In this document: piece after piece, positions 35,727 through 44,672 of the stretch
How positions within the stretch are numbered: position 1 is the stretch's first letter
Layout: every line of letters begins with the position of its first letter
Source: Candidatus Zipacnadia bacterium
Lineage (GTDB): Bacteria > Armatimonadota > Zipacnadia > Zipacnadales > JABUFB01
Direction of reading: 5' to 3'
DNA length: 56,456 bases
Assembly: GCA_029821745.1 (NCBI GenBank)
Contig: JALGSS010000001.1
Coordinates: 1 to 56,456, forward strand
The notes under the pieces: generated by a model
The model's database searches: none
What the model was told of the DNA's origin: nothing
What the model saw: only the letters and a program-made list of their open reading frames with translations
Translations under genes and position numbers: made by a program

Positions 35727-36143
35727 TCACCCGCGAACGAGAGTCACGATGAGCATGACCAGCGCGACCAGAGCAGAGACAACGGAGATGCGGATGGCCA
35801 GATTGGCTTGGTGCTTGGCGCTCTTGAACGCTGCGAGGCGCAGTTCACGGTCATCGCGCTCACGGGCCATCTCCTCGCGTTGTCGGTGCAGTACCACTTC
35901 TCCTCGCCAAGACCTATCGTACTTGTCGCCGGCGTCTTCTCCGCTCTTCGGCGTCCGGACCAAATGGGTCGAGAGCATGTACGTCAGCCGGTTCCCGACC
36001 TCGTCCTCGTTCGCGCCAAGCTCCTGTGCGAGCTCCTCGGGCGACTTGAAGCCCTTCGTTCGTGGGCAAAGCGCGCCGAGAACCTTGAGGCCAAGATTGT
36101 CGAGAGCGAGTGGCTCGAAGACTACGACCTCTGGTAGAGGCAT
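35727..36143 (-). CDS. Winged-helix protein with C-terminal membrane anchor, 138 aa
   Basis: A strong GGAGGAGG RBS is followed by the ATG. Residues about 12-65 read like a winged helix (LKVLGALCPRTKGFKSPEEL, AQELGANEDEVGNRLTYML). A charged helix follows (REEMARERDDRELRLAAF), then a single transmembrane helix at the very end (ISVVSALVALVMLIVTLV). This predicts a tail-anchored DNA- or protein-binding protein. It lies between the methyltransferase (286 nt, no gene between) and the DprA-like gene. Such an anchor could tether the system to the membrane; that is inference. Confidence 0.63.
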   Translation of the reverse strand: MPLPEVVVFEPLALDNLGLKVLGALCPRTKGFKSPEELAQELGANEDEVGNRLTYMLSTHLVRTPKSGEDAGDKYDRSWRGEVVLHRQREEMARERDDRELRLAAFKSAKHQANLAIRISVVSALVALVMLIVTLVRG

Positions 36144-36429
36144 TGGAATCCTCCTCCACTTGCAGCGTTCGCCATTGGCCGGTGCAACCAGCAGAGACGC
36201 CGAATGCGGGCCGATCAGTCCCCGCTTGTATTGCCGCCGGTCGCTCCCCCAAGATGGGACTTCCCACCCTTGCCACCTGAGAAGGCCCGGCGCTTGCGCC
36301 GAAGGTCAAGGTCCGCCTGTCTCAGCCCCGCCGCCCCAGGCATCGGCCCCACGGACCGTTCGCCGCCCCACTCATGAGACCACGGCGTTCACCAGCAGGT
36401 GCCGGCATTGCCGCCGATGGCGTTTATGC

Positions 36430-39400
36430 TCACGAGTTCTGGCCCATGCGGTACTTGATGTCGTAGTTCGTGATGAAGTCCAGTTCCTCCTCCGTGAAGC
36501 CATAGTGTGGAGCAAGCGCCCTGTCGATTTCGTCAATCAACGGCTTCGACGCCTGTACTTTGAAACACTGCGTCTCTGTCTTTCCCGTCTGTTTCTGCCT
36601 GCGCGTCAGCATGAAACTGTTACGAGACAGGTCTTCGAGATAGCGTCTTCCGAGGGCAGACAGCTTCTTGTCGGTCAACGCCGCCTCTGGCACCGGAAAG
36701 CCCTGAAGGTCGCTCGGGTTCAGGTCTCGGCCATTCGACGTAACTGTATACCACCACCAGAACAGGTCACTGCTCAAGATCGCTATGACCGGATGGACCA
36801 TCGCGTCGTCGGGGACAGAAAAGGTCGTTTCGCGCGTCGAGTGCCCCGCCCGGCCGTTCACCCTGAAGGCTGGCGGGAAGTCTGTAAACACCTTCCAGTA
36901 CAGTCCACCTGTGGTGCGGTAATAGATCGTGGGCCCCTGCCTCACAATGAAGTAGCCAAGCGCCTTTCCAAAACCCACACATTTCTCAAGCAGCCCGATC
37001 TCGGAGGCACACCCGACCTTGGGAACCCACCACGCCCGCCTTTCCCGAGGGACGCGTGCGTAGCGCAACCTCGACATCAGAAGACTACGGCTGGACGAAG
37101 TCCACTTCTGGTAGCATGTGGAATAGGTACGCGCGTCTTCCGACGGCGTCACGACGAATATCGTGAGAGCACGATTGACCGTATCGAAGAGTTTTCCGGG
37201 GCGCCAAGAATAGTTCGCGTACCACACGGCACGCCCATCCGCCTCCAAGGTGTCCTGAACCAGTTTCATTCGCTGAGTTGAGACTATCGACAGTGGAACG
37301 ATCATGCTGGCGCAACCGGCGGGGCCAAGTAGATGAATGCCACGTTCAACAAACATGCCGTGCACGGTCCGCGCCTTATCGGTGGCGAAGCCGCGCGGTG
37401 CATATGAAATCTGTCCGAGTTCGAGGTACGGGGGGTTCCCGATGATGACGTCAAATCCGCCTGACGCCCCGATGTCATAAAACTCAACAAACCAGTGGAA
37501 AGGCTTGTGCGTGGCAAGCCAGCGCTCGAACTCCGCGCCGGCGTCGGCATCGACGCCGTACTCGCTCGACAGGTGGCGGTTCAATTCGTTTTCCAGTTTG
37601 TCAAGTCGGCCTCGAAGGGCTTCCTTGTCTTCAGGTGTCACTTCGCCGCCAAGTTCCGTCTGCTGTTGGCGGAAGAGAGAAAACAGTTCCGCCGCTTCCT
37701 GGGCCCGTCGCTCGATGCGCTCCGCGGCGTTGTCGAAGTCAAAGGTGCTCTCGACGGCGCGCTGCACCTGCTCGTACGTGGCATAGCCGACCAGGCTGTT
37801 GCCCGCCCGGATGTTGAAGTCGATGTCCGGGAGCGGTTCGATCTCCTCCACCCGCTGAATCTGGGCCACGAGTTTCAGGAAGAGCCGCAGTTTGCAGATC
37901 TCGACGGCTTCCTCCATAATGTCCACGCCGTACAGGTTGTTCACGATGATCGACTTGAAGACGAAGTAGTCGGCGTTCGGATGCTGGACGACGCGGGCGA
38001 GGGCCTCGCGAAAGTCCTTGAACTGCTGGGGGTGGTGGGGTTCGCCCAAGCGATCGAGGTCGCAGACGAACGCCTCCATCCGGCCGAGGCAGGCCTCGTA
38101 AAGGGGTTCCAGGATGTTGAGCGCCGCGAACAGGAACGCACCCGACCCACATGCCGGGTCCAGGACCGTGACTTCCTGGATCGCCCGCCAGAACGCTCGC
38201 AGCAGGTCGGGGCCCTCGCAGTTCTCGACCACGTCCTGGGCGAACTGGCAGATGTCGAGGTTCAGGGTGACCAGATCGTCTATCGACTGTACGTCGCCCT
38301 CGGCGAGTTTGTCCCGGACCTCCTGGTAGTGGCGGCGCCTCGCCACGACCTCGCGCCAGATCTCCGTGGGGAGCGCGTGTGTCTCTGGTGCCGGTTCATT
38401 CCACGATCCTCGCTGAGACACGTCGTGGACGCCCGCCTCGATCTCCGCCGGTAGGTCGAGGTCAGTCCCGTGACGCACGGCCGGGTAGATGTAGCGGTCG
38501 GGATCGTCTCGGAGCAGGCGCCAGACTGACTGCTCACCCTCGAACGCGATCCGGCACCGGTCGCGTGTCATGTCCATGATGCGCGGAATGATCGTGTTGC
38601 GGCTGATGTAGCCGGTGATGTCCTCTTTGGTGTAGTAGGCGCCCATCTGCTTCTGGTTGATGTACTTCTCGAAGATGTACCCGAGGACATCGGGGTTGAT
38701 CTCGTTGTCGTTTCGGAGCGGGCGTTCGTCGAGGTGCCACTGGTACTCGTCGAAGAAGCCAAACAGCCGCTTGAACGCCTTGTCAGGGATTCGGATGGTC
38801 TCGCCGTGCAGTTGCTCGACCTGGTGACGGGTGAAGATGCCGCCGTTCAGGTACGGTACCTGACCGAGAAGCGCGTTGGTCTCGGCACTGGGGTCGTCCG
38901 GCCGTCTTGCGAATCCCTCGAAGAACAGCGGGCAGAGGAAGTCCTTGTAGAACAGGTCTCGGCCACGCGCCCGGCTCGCCTGCAGGCGGTCGGCCAAGTA
39001 GTCGGAGTTCTCGTCGAGGAAGCCACGCTTCTGGATGAAGTAGATGAACATGAGGCGGTTGAGCATCACCGATGCATACCAGCGTTGCAGGTGCTCATCC
39101 GGGATGCCGCGTATGAAGCCCAGAAATCGGCCGTGCTCATCCTTGAACCGGTCGTAGAACCGCTTGGTCACGCGCTCCACGTTGAAGGCGGCCCGGACAC
39201 GGCTGGTCACGTCAACGATGCTGAGTCCTTCCTCCTCGTCGAGAAGGAAGGCGATGGCTTGGAGTTTCTCGATGAGCGATGTTCCCGGTTGAGCGCCGTG
39301 ATAGGGGTGCTCCCGGCAGGCGGTGGGTTTGCCGATCTCGCGCTTCGCCCACTGCCATATCTGGGTCTGGTTGTCCCGGTCCGCATAGACGATGAGATGC

Positions 39401-39657
39401 TCGTGATGGGCCTTGGCGACCTGCCGCTCGATCTTCCGCCGCGTGGCGTACTCTGGCACTTGACCGCCGGCCGGCACTTCGCACGCCAGGGCGACCATGC
39501 CTCGTTTCTCTGCGAAGGCGTTGAGATCGAACTCCTCCTCGCCCACCATCACGTGGACCGCCTGCGAGCATCGGTCCCAGCCGAGTTCCTCGACGAAGAG
39601 GGGCTCAAGGTCGAAGTTCCGAAGCAGTTCACGCGCTCGGGCGAAGTCTACCGGCAT
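36430..39657 (-). CDS. Eco57I-type adenine DNA methyltransferase, 1075 aa
   Basis: The N-terminal 200 residues are helical and charged. The region GAYYTKEDITGYISRNTIIP (about residue 345) precedes the catalytic domain. Motif I is VLDPACGSGAFLFAALNI (about 497), with GVDIMEEAVEICKLRL after it, and motif IV is IGNPPYLELGQ (about 738). A TaqI/Eco57I-like target-recognition tail completes it. NPPY marks N6-adenine methylation. The ATG at 39657 follows the helicase stop by 4 nt and is preceded by GAGGTGGG. A longer frame exists but overlaps the helicase. With the SNF2 gene it resembles the drmD-drmMI pair of class 1 DISARM, but no drmA, drmB or drmC is present. Confidence 0.9.
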   Translation of the reverse strand: MPVDFARARELLRNFDLEPLFVEELGWDRCSQAVHVMVGEEEFDLNAFAEKRGMVALACEVPAGGQVPEYATRRKIERQVAKAHHEHLIVYADRDNQTQIWQWAKREIGKPTACREHPYHGAQPGTSLIEKLQAIAFLLDEEEGLSIVDVTSRVRAAFNVERVTKRFYDRFKDEHGRFLGFIRGIPDEHLQRWYASVMLNRLMFIYFIQKRGFLDENSDYLADRLQASRARGRDLFYKDFLCPLFFEGFARRPDDPSAETNALLGQVPYLNGGIFTRHQVEQLHGETIRIPDKAFKRLFGFFDEYQWHLDERPLRNDNEINPDVLGYIFEKYINQKQMGAYYTKEDITGYISRNTIIPRIMDMTRDRCRIAFEGEQSVWRLLRDDPDRYIYPAVRHGTDLDLPAEIEAGVHDVSQRGSWNEPAPETHALPTEIWREVVARRRHYQEVRDKLAEGDVQSIDDLVTLNLDICQFAQDVVENCEGPDLLRAFWRAIQEVTVLDPACGSGAFLFAALNILEPLYEACLGRMEAFVCDLDRLGEPHHPQQFKDFREALARVVQHPNADYFVFKSIIVNNLYGVDIMEEAVEICKLRLFLKLVAQIQRVEEIEPLPDIDFNIRAGNSLVGYATYEQVQRAVESTFDFDNAAERIERRAQEAAELFSLFRQQQTELGGEVTPEDKEALRGRLDKLENELNRHLSSEYGVDADAGAEFERWLATHKPFHWFVEFYDIGASGGFDVIIGNPPYLELGQISYAPRGFATDKARTVHGMFVERGIHLLGPAGCASMIVPLSIVSTQRMKLVQDTLEADGRAVWYANYSWRPGKLFDTVNRALTIFVVTPSEDARTYSTCYQKWTSSSRSLLMSRLRYARVPRERRAWWVPKVGCASEIGLLEKCVGFGKALGYFIVRQGPTIYYRTTGGLYWKVFTDFPPAFRVNGRAGHSTRETTFSVPDDAMVHPVIAILSSDLFWWWYTVTSNGRDLNPSDLQGFPVPEAALTDKKLSALGRRYLEDLSRNSFMLTRRQKQTGKTETQCFKVQASKPLIDEIDRALAPHYGFTEEELDFITNYDIKYRMGQNS

Positions 39658-39661
39658 TTGG

Positions 39662-42600
39662 CTACCCACCTCCGCCACCTCTGGCCAGGCCGAGGGAGCA
39701 GATGATGCGGGGCTCCTCTGGCCGCTCTGCCTGGTCCTCAACGTGGCACAGCCGACCTTCCTCACGCAAAGTGAGAACGAGTTCGGCCAGCGCTTCGTCG
39801 GAGATGCCGCTGCGGAGTTGCCGATTCAATGCATCGGTCGCGACCGAACGCAGGGGAGACCGGTAGATATCGTCGATGGCCTTGCGGAGTTCCGGGGTGT
39901 CGAAGAGCGTCCCTCTCACCTCGCCCGAGTCCGCGAACCGCTTGAGCCGTTCATACGTGCGGAACCGGGCACCGGATGGCCGGCCAAGTGCACCACCGAC
40001 TGACTTCTCCTCCTCCACGACGAGTTCGACGGCCTTCTTCACGAGAGCGTGGTGGTCCTGCTGCCGCGGCAGGGCTTGGGTGTCCGGCTCGCATGCGGAG
40101 GCCTTGAGGATGGTGAACTGCGACTCGGTCACGCTCTCGCCATTCCGGTTGATCCAGGCAAGTGCATCCGTTCCTTCCGCTGTTCGGGCGTAAACCAGCG
40201 CACCCTCCGGCTCGGCGTCTGTGGGCTCGTGCGGCTTTGTGGAATAGACAACCGATGGCAAACGCGCGATTTCCTTTTCGAGATTCGGATCGCGCGTGAT
40301 GGCGTTCTTCCAGATCTGATAGGCGTAAGAGGCGAGGTCCACCTCCGTATCCGGATCATCGTCCAGGATGCCGGCCTTCTCGTGATACAGGTCCAGGATG
40401 GCTTGATCGTTCCGGTCATCTTCGAAGAACGTCTCGTCCGTGCCAACGACCTCGGCGTTCTCCGTCAGTCTGGTCCGCACGCGCCCTCGGAGGTGGATGA
40501 TCCGTTCAACGCCATCAGCCGGCAGGAACGAGTAACACAGGATGCCTTCCGCTCGCTGGCCAATTCTGTCCACGCGGCCGGCACGCTGGATAAGCCTGAT
40601 GATCGCCCAGGGCAAGTCATAGTTGACCACGATGAAGCAGTCCTGAAGGTTCTGGCCCTCGCTGAGTACGTCCGTGGCCACGAGGACGCGGAGTTCGTCT
40701 TCCGGCCGGATCGATTCGCGCTTCTCGTTGCTCTCGGGGCTGAAGCGCCAGGCGAGCCGGGTCGGGTCGGGTGAATCCCCGGTGACGCCTTCCAGCCGGT
40801 CCAGCCCGCGTTTCTTGAGTTGCTCCGCCAGGTAGCGCACGGTGTCAGCGAACTGCGTGAAGACGATGACCTTGTCGCGGGCGTGCTTCGCCGTCAGGAG
40901 TTGCTGAAGGGCTCGGAGCTTCGTGTCCCTTTCCGGACGCCAATCACCGTGCTCTTGCAGAATTCGAAGCAGGGCCAACGCGTCCTTCCGAAGGTCGGTC
41001 GCCAGGTCCTCGATGAAAAGATTCGCGCGGAGCCACCTGAACCGGTGCGTGTGAGTCGTCACATACTCCTGGTAGACCGCGGCGGCACGCTCCTCGAACT
41101 GAGATTCGCCGCGGAACGAGGCCGCAGGTTCCTCGCCCTGGGCAACCTCTTCGTCTTCCTCGAAGACGTCCCGCATGGAGACGTCCTCGTCGCAGTACCG
41201 GTCGTCAAGAAGACGCGCGTCCTGGGGGCCGATCGGGAGGTGCTGGCCGGTCTCAAGGGCGTGCAGGAAAACGTAGTTTCGCAGGATGTGGCGCTCAACG
41301 GACTGGAGGAAGGCGTGACCGCTGCTTTCCAGCCGCTTGAACAGATTCGTTCGGCAGAAGCCCTTGAGCCGTTTGCCCGCGCGCGACAGGTCGTCTATCG
41401 CTTTCACCTCGTTGGTCGTTGGTGGCTCGTGCGGCGTCGGGGCGAGGTAGTTGCCCAGACCGTATCTCGGCAGCCGTAGGTCCTCAATCGTGTGCACCAC
41501 GCCGGGAGAGTAGAGACGCGCGTACTGGTCCTCAGGATCGCGGTCGTCGATCTCGAACATGACCGTGCGTGGTACCCGGTTGGGGAAATATGAGCGCGTG
41601 CCATCCTCGAATGTGAGGAACTTGCGGCCGCTCTCGGGATCCGTCTCGGCGTAGTTCTCCTGGATGAACGTTCGCGTTCGGCGCACAAGGTAGAGCCGCA
41701 TGAGTTCGCGCCAATCGTCCGGATAGTCGCTGTGCTCGAAGGCCGCCAGGGATCGGAGCGAGGCTTGGTGGCGCCGGACGAACTCCGTCTCACCGATGTC
41801 GCGCAGGTAGCGTTCCGGGCGAATCCCCACGTCCTGGTCGTCGGGCACGAACAGGCGAAGCTGGTTCGACAGATCGAGGTACGTCTTGTTGTAGGGCGTG
41901 GCCGACAGCAGGATGCATCGGCTCTCGTTCTCGCGGATGTACTCTTGGATGGCCCGGTAGCGCTTGCCTTCGCGGTTCCGCAGGTTGTGGCTCTCATCGA
42001 TGATGATGAGCCGGAAGCGGCGCAGGTCTGGGAGTGCATTGATGACCCGCGAAATGGAGAGCACCTTCGCGCGCAGACGGTACCGGATGCGGTAGTCCTC
42101 CCACATGCCCACGAGGTTCTTCGGGCAGATGATGAGCGTCTCAAGGAAGTGATCGTCCTCGAAGATGCGCGCCACGGCCGTGGCCATCAGCGTCTTGCCG
42201 AGGCCCACGACATCGCCGATGAGGACGCCGCCCCGCTTGTTCAGATGGTGAGCGGCGATCTGAACCGCCGCCTTCTGGTACTCGAACAGCCGATTCCCGA
42301 AGTCCGCGGGGATCCGAAACTCCGAGAGTCCAGCCCGGGCCTCTTGAGACAGGTGGTAGGCCATCTTGACGTAGATGTGATACGGCGGAATCGGCGTCTC
42401 GCGGGCCCAGCTCTCGTCGATGATCGCGGCGAGTTCGTCAGAGATATCGATGCACCAGCGGTCGTTCCACCGGTCCTCGAACCACTTGGCCAACTTCTGG
42501 CAGGCATCCGCATCCAGGACGTCGACGTTCAGCTCGCCTTGGCTGACCAGGCCAGGGAGGGTCAGGTTGCTGCTGCCAAGGTATCCCACAATGGGGTTGA

Positions 42601-43051
42601 TGGGATCAGGGCGGAAGAGCAGATAGAGTTTCGCGTGAAGAGGATGCCGCAGGAAGAGCTTCACGACCACCTTCCTGGCCTTGATCTGCGCGGCCAGGCG
42701 CCGAAGCCCCGCCTCGTCCTCGTTGGTCGGGACGCCCACGGTGAGTTGCTCGCGGAACTCCTCGGCCAGCCGCCGCTTGAGACGGAGAGCGGTCTGGTTG
42801 TCCAGCCGTTCCTGGCCACGACCGAGGCGCAGGCCTTCGCGAAGATCCTCTTGAGGCAGACGCTGCATGCCGACCAGCACACGGCAACCGTGCCCTGGAC
42901 CACCGGACCACCCCTCGATGTGGGCATCCAGGCTCTTCCAACCCCGCAGGTTGAAGTACCCGACGCAGAAGTCAGCGCGATCTGAGAGCGCCAACGTCTC
43001 CCTGAGTGCCGGCAGCAGCTTCTGATCGATGTTGTCGAAGATGCGTGGCAT
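39662..43051 (-). CDS. PLD-like nuclease + SNF2/HepA-type helicase, 1129 aa
   Basis: The N-terminal phospholipase D-like domain has LHAKLYLLF (about residue 137, HxK) and GSSNLT (about 160), the motif seen in PLD-fold nucleases. The SNF2 helicase core has [12 protein letters not shown] (about 277), [12 protein letters not shown] (about 347), [11 protein letters not shown] and the C-terminal motifs [11 protein letters not shown] and [12 protein letters not shown] (about 820-832). A single PLD HxK half-site means it would need to dimerise to cut. It is the first gene of the five-gene operon; GAGGGGG precedes the ATG. I infer a translocase/nuclease acting with the methyltransferase that marks self DNA. 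Confidence 0.9.
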   Translation of the reverse strand: MPRIFDNIDQKLLPALRETLALSDRADFCVGYFNLRGWKSLDAHIEGWSGGPGHGCRVLVGMQRLPQEDLREGLRLGRGQERLDNQTALRLKRRLAEEFREQLTVGVPTNEDEAGLRRLAAQIKARKVVVKLFLRHPLHAKLYLLFRPDPINPIVGYLGSSNLTLPGLVSQGELNVDVLDADACQKLAKWFEDRWNDRWCIDISDELAAIIDESWARETPIPPYHIYVKMAYHLSQEARAGLSEFRIPADFGNRLFEYQKAAVQIAAHHLNKRGGVLIGDVVGLGKTLMATAVARIFEDDHFLETLIICPKNLVGMWEDYRIRYRLRAKVLSISRVINALPDLRRFRLIIIDESHNLRNREGKRYRAIQEYIRENESRCILLSATPYNKTYLDLSNQLRLFVPDDQDVGIRPERYLRDIGETEFVRRHQASLRSLAAFEHSDYPDDWRELMRLYLVRRTRTFIQENYAETDPESGRKFLTFEDGTRSYFPNRVPRTVMFEIDDRDPEDQYARLYSPGVVHTIEDLRLPRYGLGNYLAPTPHEPPTTNEVKAIDDLSRAGKRLKGFCRTNLFKRLESSGHAFLQSVERHILRNYVFLHALETGQHLPIGPQDARLLDDRYCDEDVSMRDVFEEDEEVAQGEEPAASFRGESQFEERAAAVYQEYVTTHTHRFRWLRANLFIEDLATDLRKDALALLRILQEHGDWRPERDTKLRALQQLLTAKHARDKVIVFTQFADTVRYLAEQLKKRGLDRLEGVTGDSPDPTRLAWRFSPESNEKRESIRPEDELRVLVATDVLSEGQNLQDCFIVVNYDLPWAIIRLIQRAGRVDRIGQRAEGILCYSFLPADGVERIIHLRGRVRTRLTENAEVVGTDETFFEDDRNDQAILDLYHEKAGILDDDPDTEVDLASYAYQIWKNAITRDPNLEKEIARLPSVVYSTKPHEPTDAEPEGALVYARTAEGTDALAWINRNGESVTESQFTILKASACEPDTQALPRQQDHHALVKKAVELVVEEEKSVGGALGRPSGARFRTYERLKRFADSGEVRGTLFDTPELRKAIDDIYRSPLRSVATDALNRQLRSGISDEALAELVLTLREEGRLCHVEDQAERPEEPRIICSLGLARGGGGG

Positions 43052-43161
43052 AGTCCCCCTCGCCCCCTCGGTCGCTCCACCAGCGCCAACCAACCTGTGC
43101 GAAAGGATCTCGGCGGGTCACGTCGCCTTCTGTGCCCTCGTTTCTCGGTGGCCACCCGCGC

Positions 43162-43190
43162 AGTATACACAATCACGCCTCCGTCGGAAA
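43162..43190 (-). promoter_or_regulatory. Promoter for the helicase-methyltransferase operon
   Basis: On the minus strand TTTCCG (43190-43185) and TATACT (43167-43162) are 17 nt apart. The -10 is 5/6 and the -35 is weak. The transcript would begin about 105 nt before the helicase ATG. No other candidate lies in this upstream region. Confidence 0.4.
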
Positions 43191-43363
43191 GGGGCTGCCA
43201 GTTGCCTACCGGGAACTGTCCCTGGAACCACGTTCCTGCGCGCTGAGGCGTGGTCTTGTCCTGCCTTGGCGTCTGTCTGCGGGCGGGATAAGCGGGCTGG
43301 CGGTGCTGAAAGAGCCCTCGAAGGTTCCGCTGTCGCGCCCCCCCAGGGTTGAAACTCGTTCGG

Positions 43364-43474
43364 CTCGGGGAGCCAACGCCAAATCCAAGCCGGCATCTCA
43401 CCCGACACCGGCTTTTCTCATGCCGGCGCCGGGCCGCGAAAGCGCGCGTCTAACCTATTGAAATCAAGCAGGTT
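43364..43474 (+). repeat. Right copy of the tRNA-Asn 3'-end/downstream repeat
   Basis: It begins CTCGGGGAGCCA, identical to the last 12 nt of tRNA-Asn; sequence before it does not form a tRNA. A hairpin with AAGCCGG/CCGGCTT arms (43387-43414) follows, then the conserved 31-nt block at 43444-43474. It pairs with 13509-13620. Divergence in the hairpin loop and linker shows that the copies are not recent duplicates. They more likely come from two related tRNA-Asn loci. Confidence 0.6.
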
Positions 43475-44672
43475 ACGCCAAAGCGCCCCTGCCCGGCCGT
43501 CGCCTTCCTCTCCCCTCGTTAGCTGCCGCGCGCCTCTCTCCCGCCCCTCGGCCCTTTGCTCTCGAACTCCCCCCCCTCCCGACCGCCGCAGCCCGCGTGA
43601 CGCTGCTCGGGACGGACATTCCGGAGGGCATCTCGACGGCCTCGCGGGAAGGGGCCGTCGGCTCCGACGTAGTCTGGGGCACGAAGCGCCACAGGGTCCT
43701 CACCCGTGAAGGAGCTGCCCCTGGGCGCGCAGTGCGACGCCCGAGTGGGGCGCCTCTGTCTCTGGCCATCCATCCCAGGTCCAGACCACCTTACAGAATG
43801 CCCGAGAAGCCGCCCAGAATCGCCTCTCCGAGTCGCGGCCGACCAAGGGAGTAGGGAGGGACCACCCCCGCCAATCTGTGCACCTCTACGAGTCGCTGAG
43901 CGCGTCCTACGCACCGTTCAACGACACGCCACCCGCAGATACGGGCCGAAGGCATGCCTCGGGACATCAACGTGCGTTCTGCGACGACAGCAGGCCCCTC
44001 AGAGGCATCCATGGACCAATGTGTGAGGCCAGGGGGACCTGAAACGGAGTGGGGAAGTGCTCGAAGTGGTAGAAACCGGTGGCAGGCGGTAGAATGGAAG
44101 TGATGCGGCGTTCGCACCTGGCGCTTCGGTTCCGCTGGCCATTCCTGATGCACGCGCGCGCGCGACACGCGCGCGCGACACGCGCGCGCGAGTTCTCTCG
44201 GAATCTGCTGGCAGTTCCGGCCTGCGCAGCGTCCGCCTGTTGTGACAAGCCCGGCCAGGCCGTGCCACAACGCGCAGCGGATGAGTCAGTGCCCCTCCCA
44301 AGCAGGGCCCGAAGATATAGCAAGCGTCCGGACCGACTAGTTTTTTCCGTGCGCGCGCGCGCGCGAGGCACCGACGTGGGAGTGAAATCGGCGACACCAC
44401 CTCGGCGCAGTAACACCCCGTTCCGTTACGCACCGGTCTCGGCGACGCCGCGGACACACTTGCTCGAACGGTTCGGGCCCCGCCAGATCGCCCGAATCTG
44501 GCCCTCCAGGGCACGCTTGTGGCCCGAATCTCTGGGGGAGATCTGTGCCAGACTTGAAGACATGGGCCGTGGGGGTTAGTCTATTGCACAGCACTTGCAC
44601 GCTCCCGGCAGGGCAGACCCGCAGAGGGGGGCAGGGCGGTCGCTCTCGGGTCGAGATAGGGGAGGCAGTTAC
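43475..44672. other. 1.2-kb stretch without a recognisable gene, with alternating CG tracts
   Basis: Between the tRNA-Asn-like repeat and the 44673 gene I find no convincing coding frame on either strand. The visible structure is the purine-pyrimidine alternating tracts at 44151-44191 and 44349-44366. The last 30 nt hold the GGGGAGG RBS of the next gene. Confidence 0.45.
44151..44191. repeat. Three tandem 13-bp alternating CG repeats (Z-DNA-prone)
   Basis: Three near-identical units of CACGCGCGCGCGA stand head to tail. A second alternating tract (GTGCGCGCGCGCGCGCGAG) occurs at 44349-44366, after six T residues. Long strictly alternating pyrimidine-purine runs favour left-handed DNA under negative supercoiling. 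No function is known here. Confidence 0.6.

Noticed and set aside
35416-37281. Plus-strand open frame of 621 codons
   Set aside because: Antisense to the DprA-like, winged-helix and methyltransferase genes; no domain and no RBS.
36430-43051. A complete DISARM system
   Set aside because: Only a helicase and a methyltransferase resemble drmD and drmMI. No drmA, drmB or drmC-like gene lies next to them.
43320-43375. Second full tRNA-Asn gene
   Set aside because: Only the last 12 nt match. The preceding sequence cannot form the anticodon or T arms, so it is a repeat end and not a tRNA.
44151-44191. CRISPR-like short repeats
   Set aside because: The units are contiguous, without spacers, and consist only of alternating CG. 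No cas genes are seen in the window.
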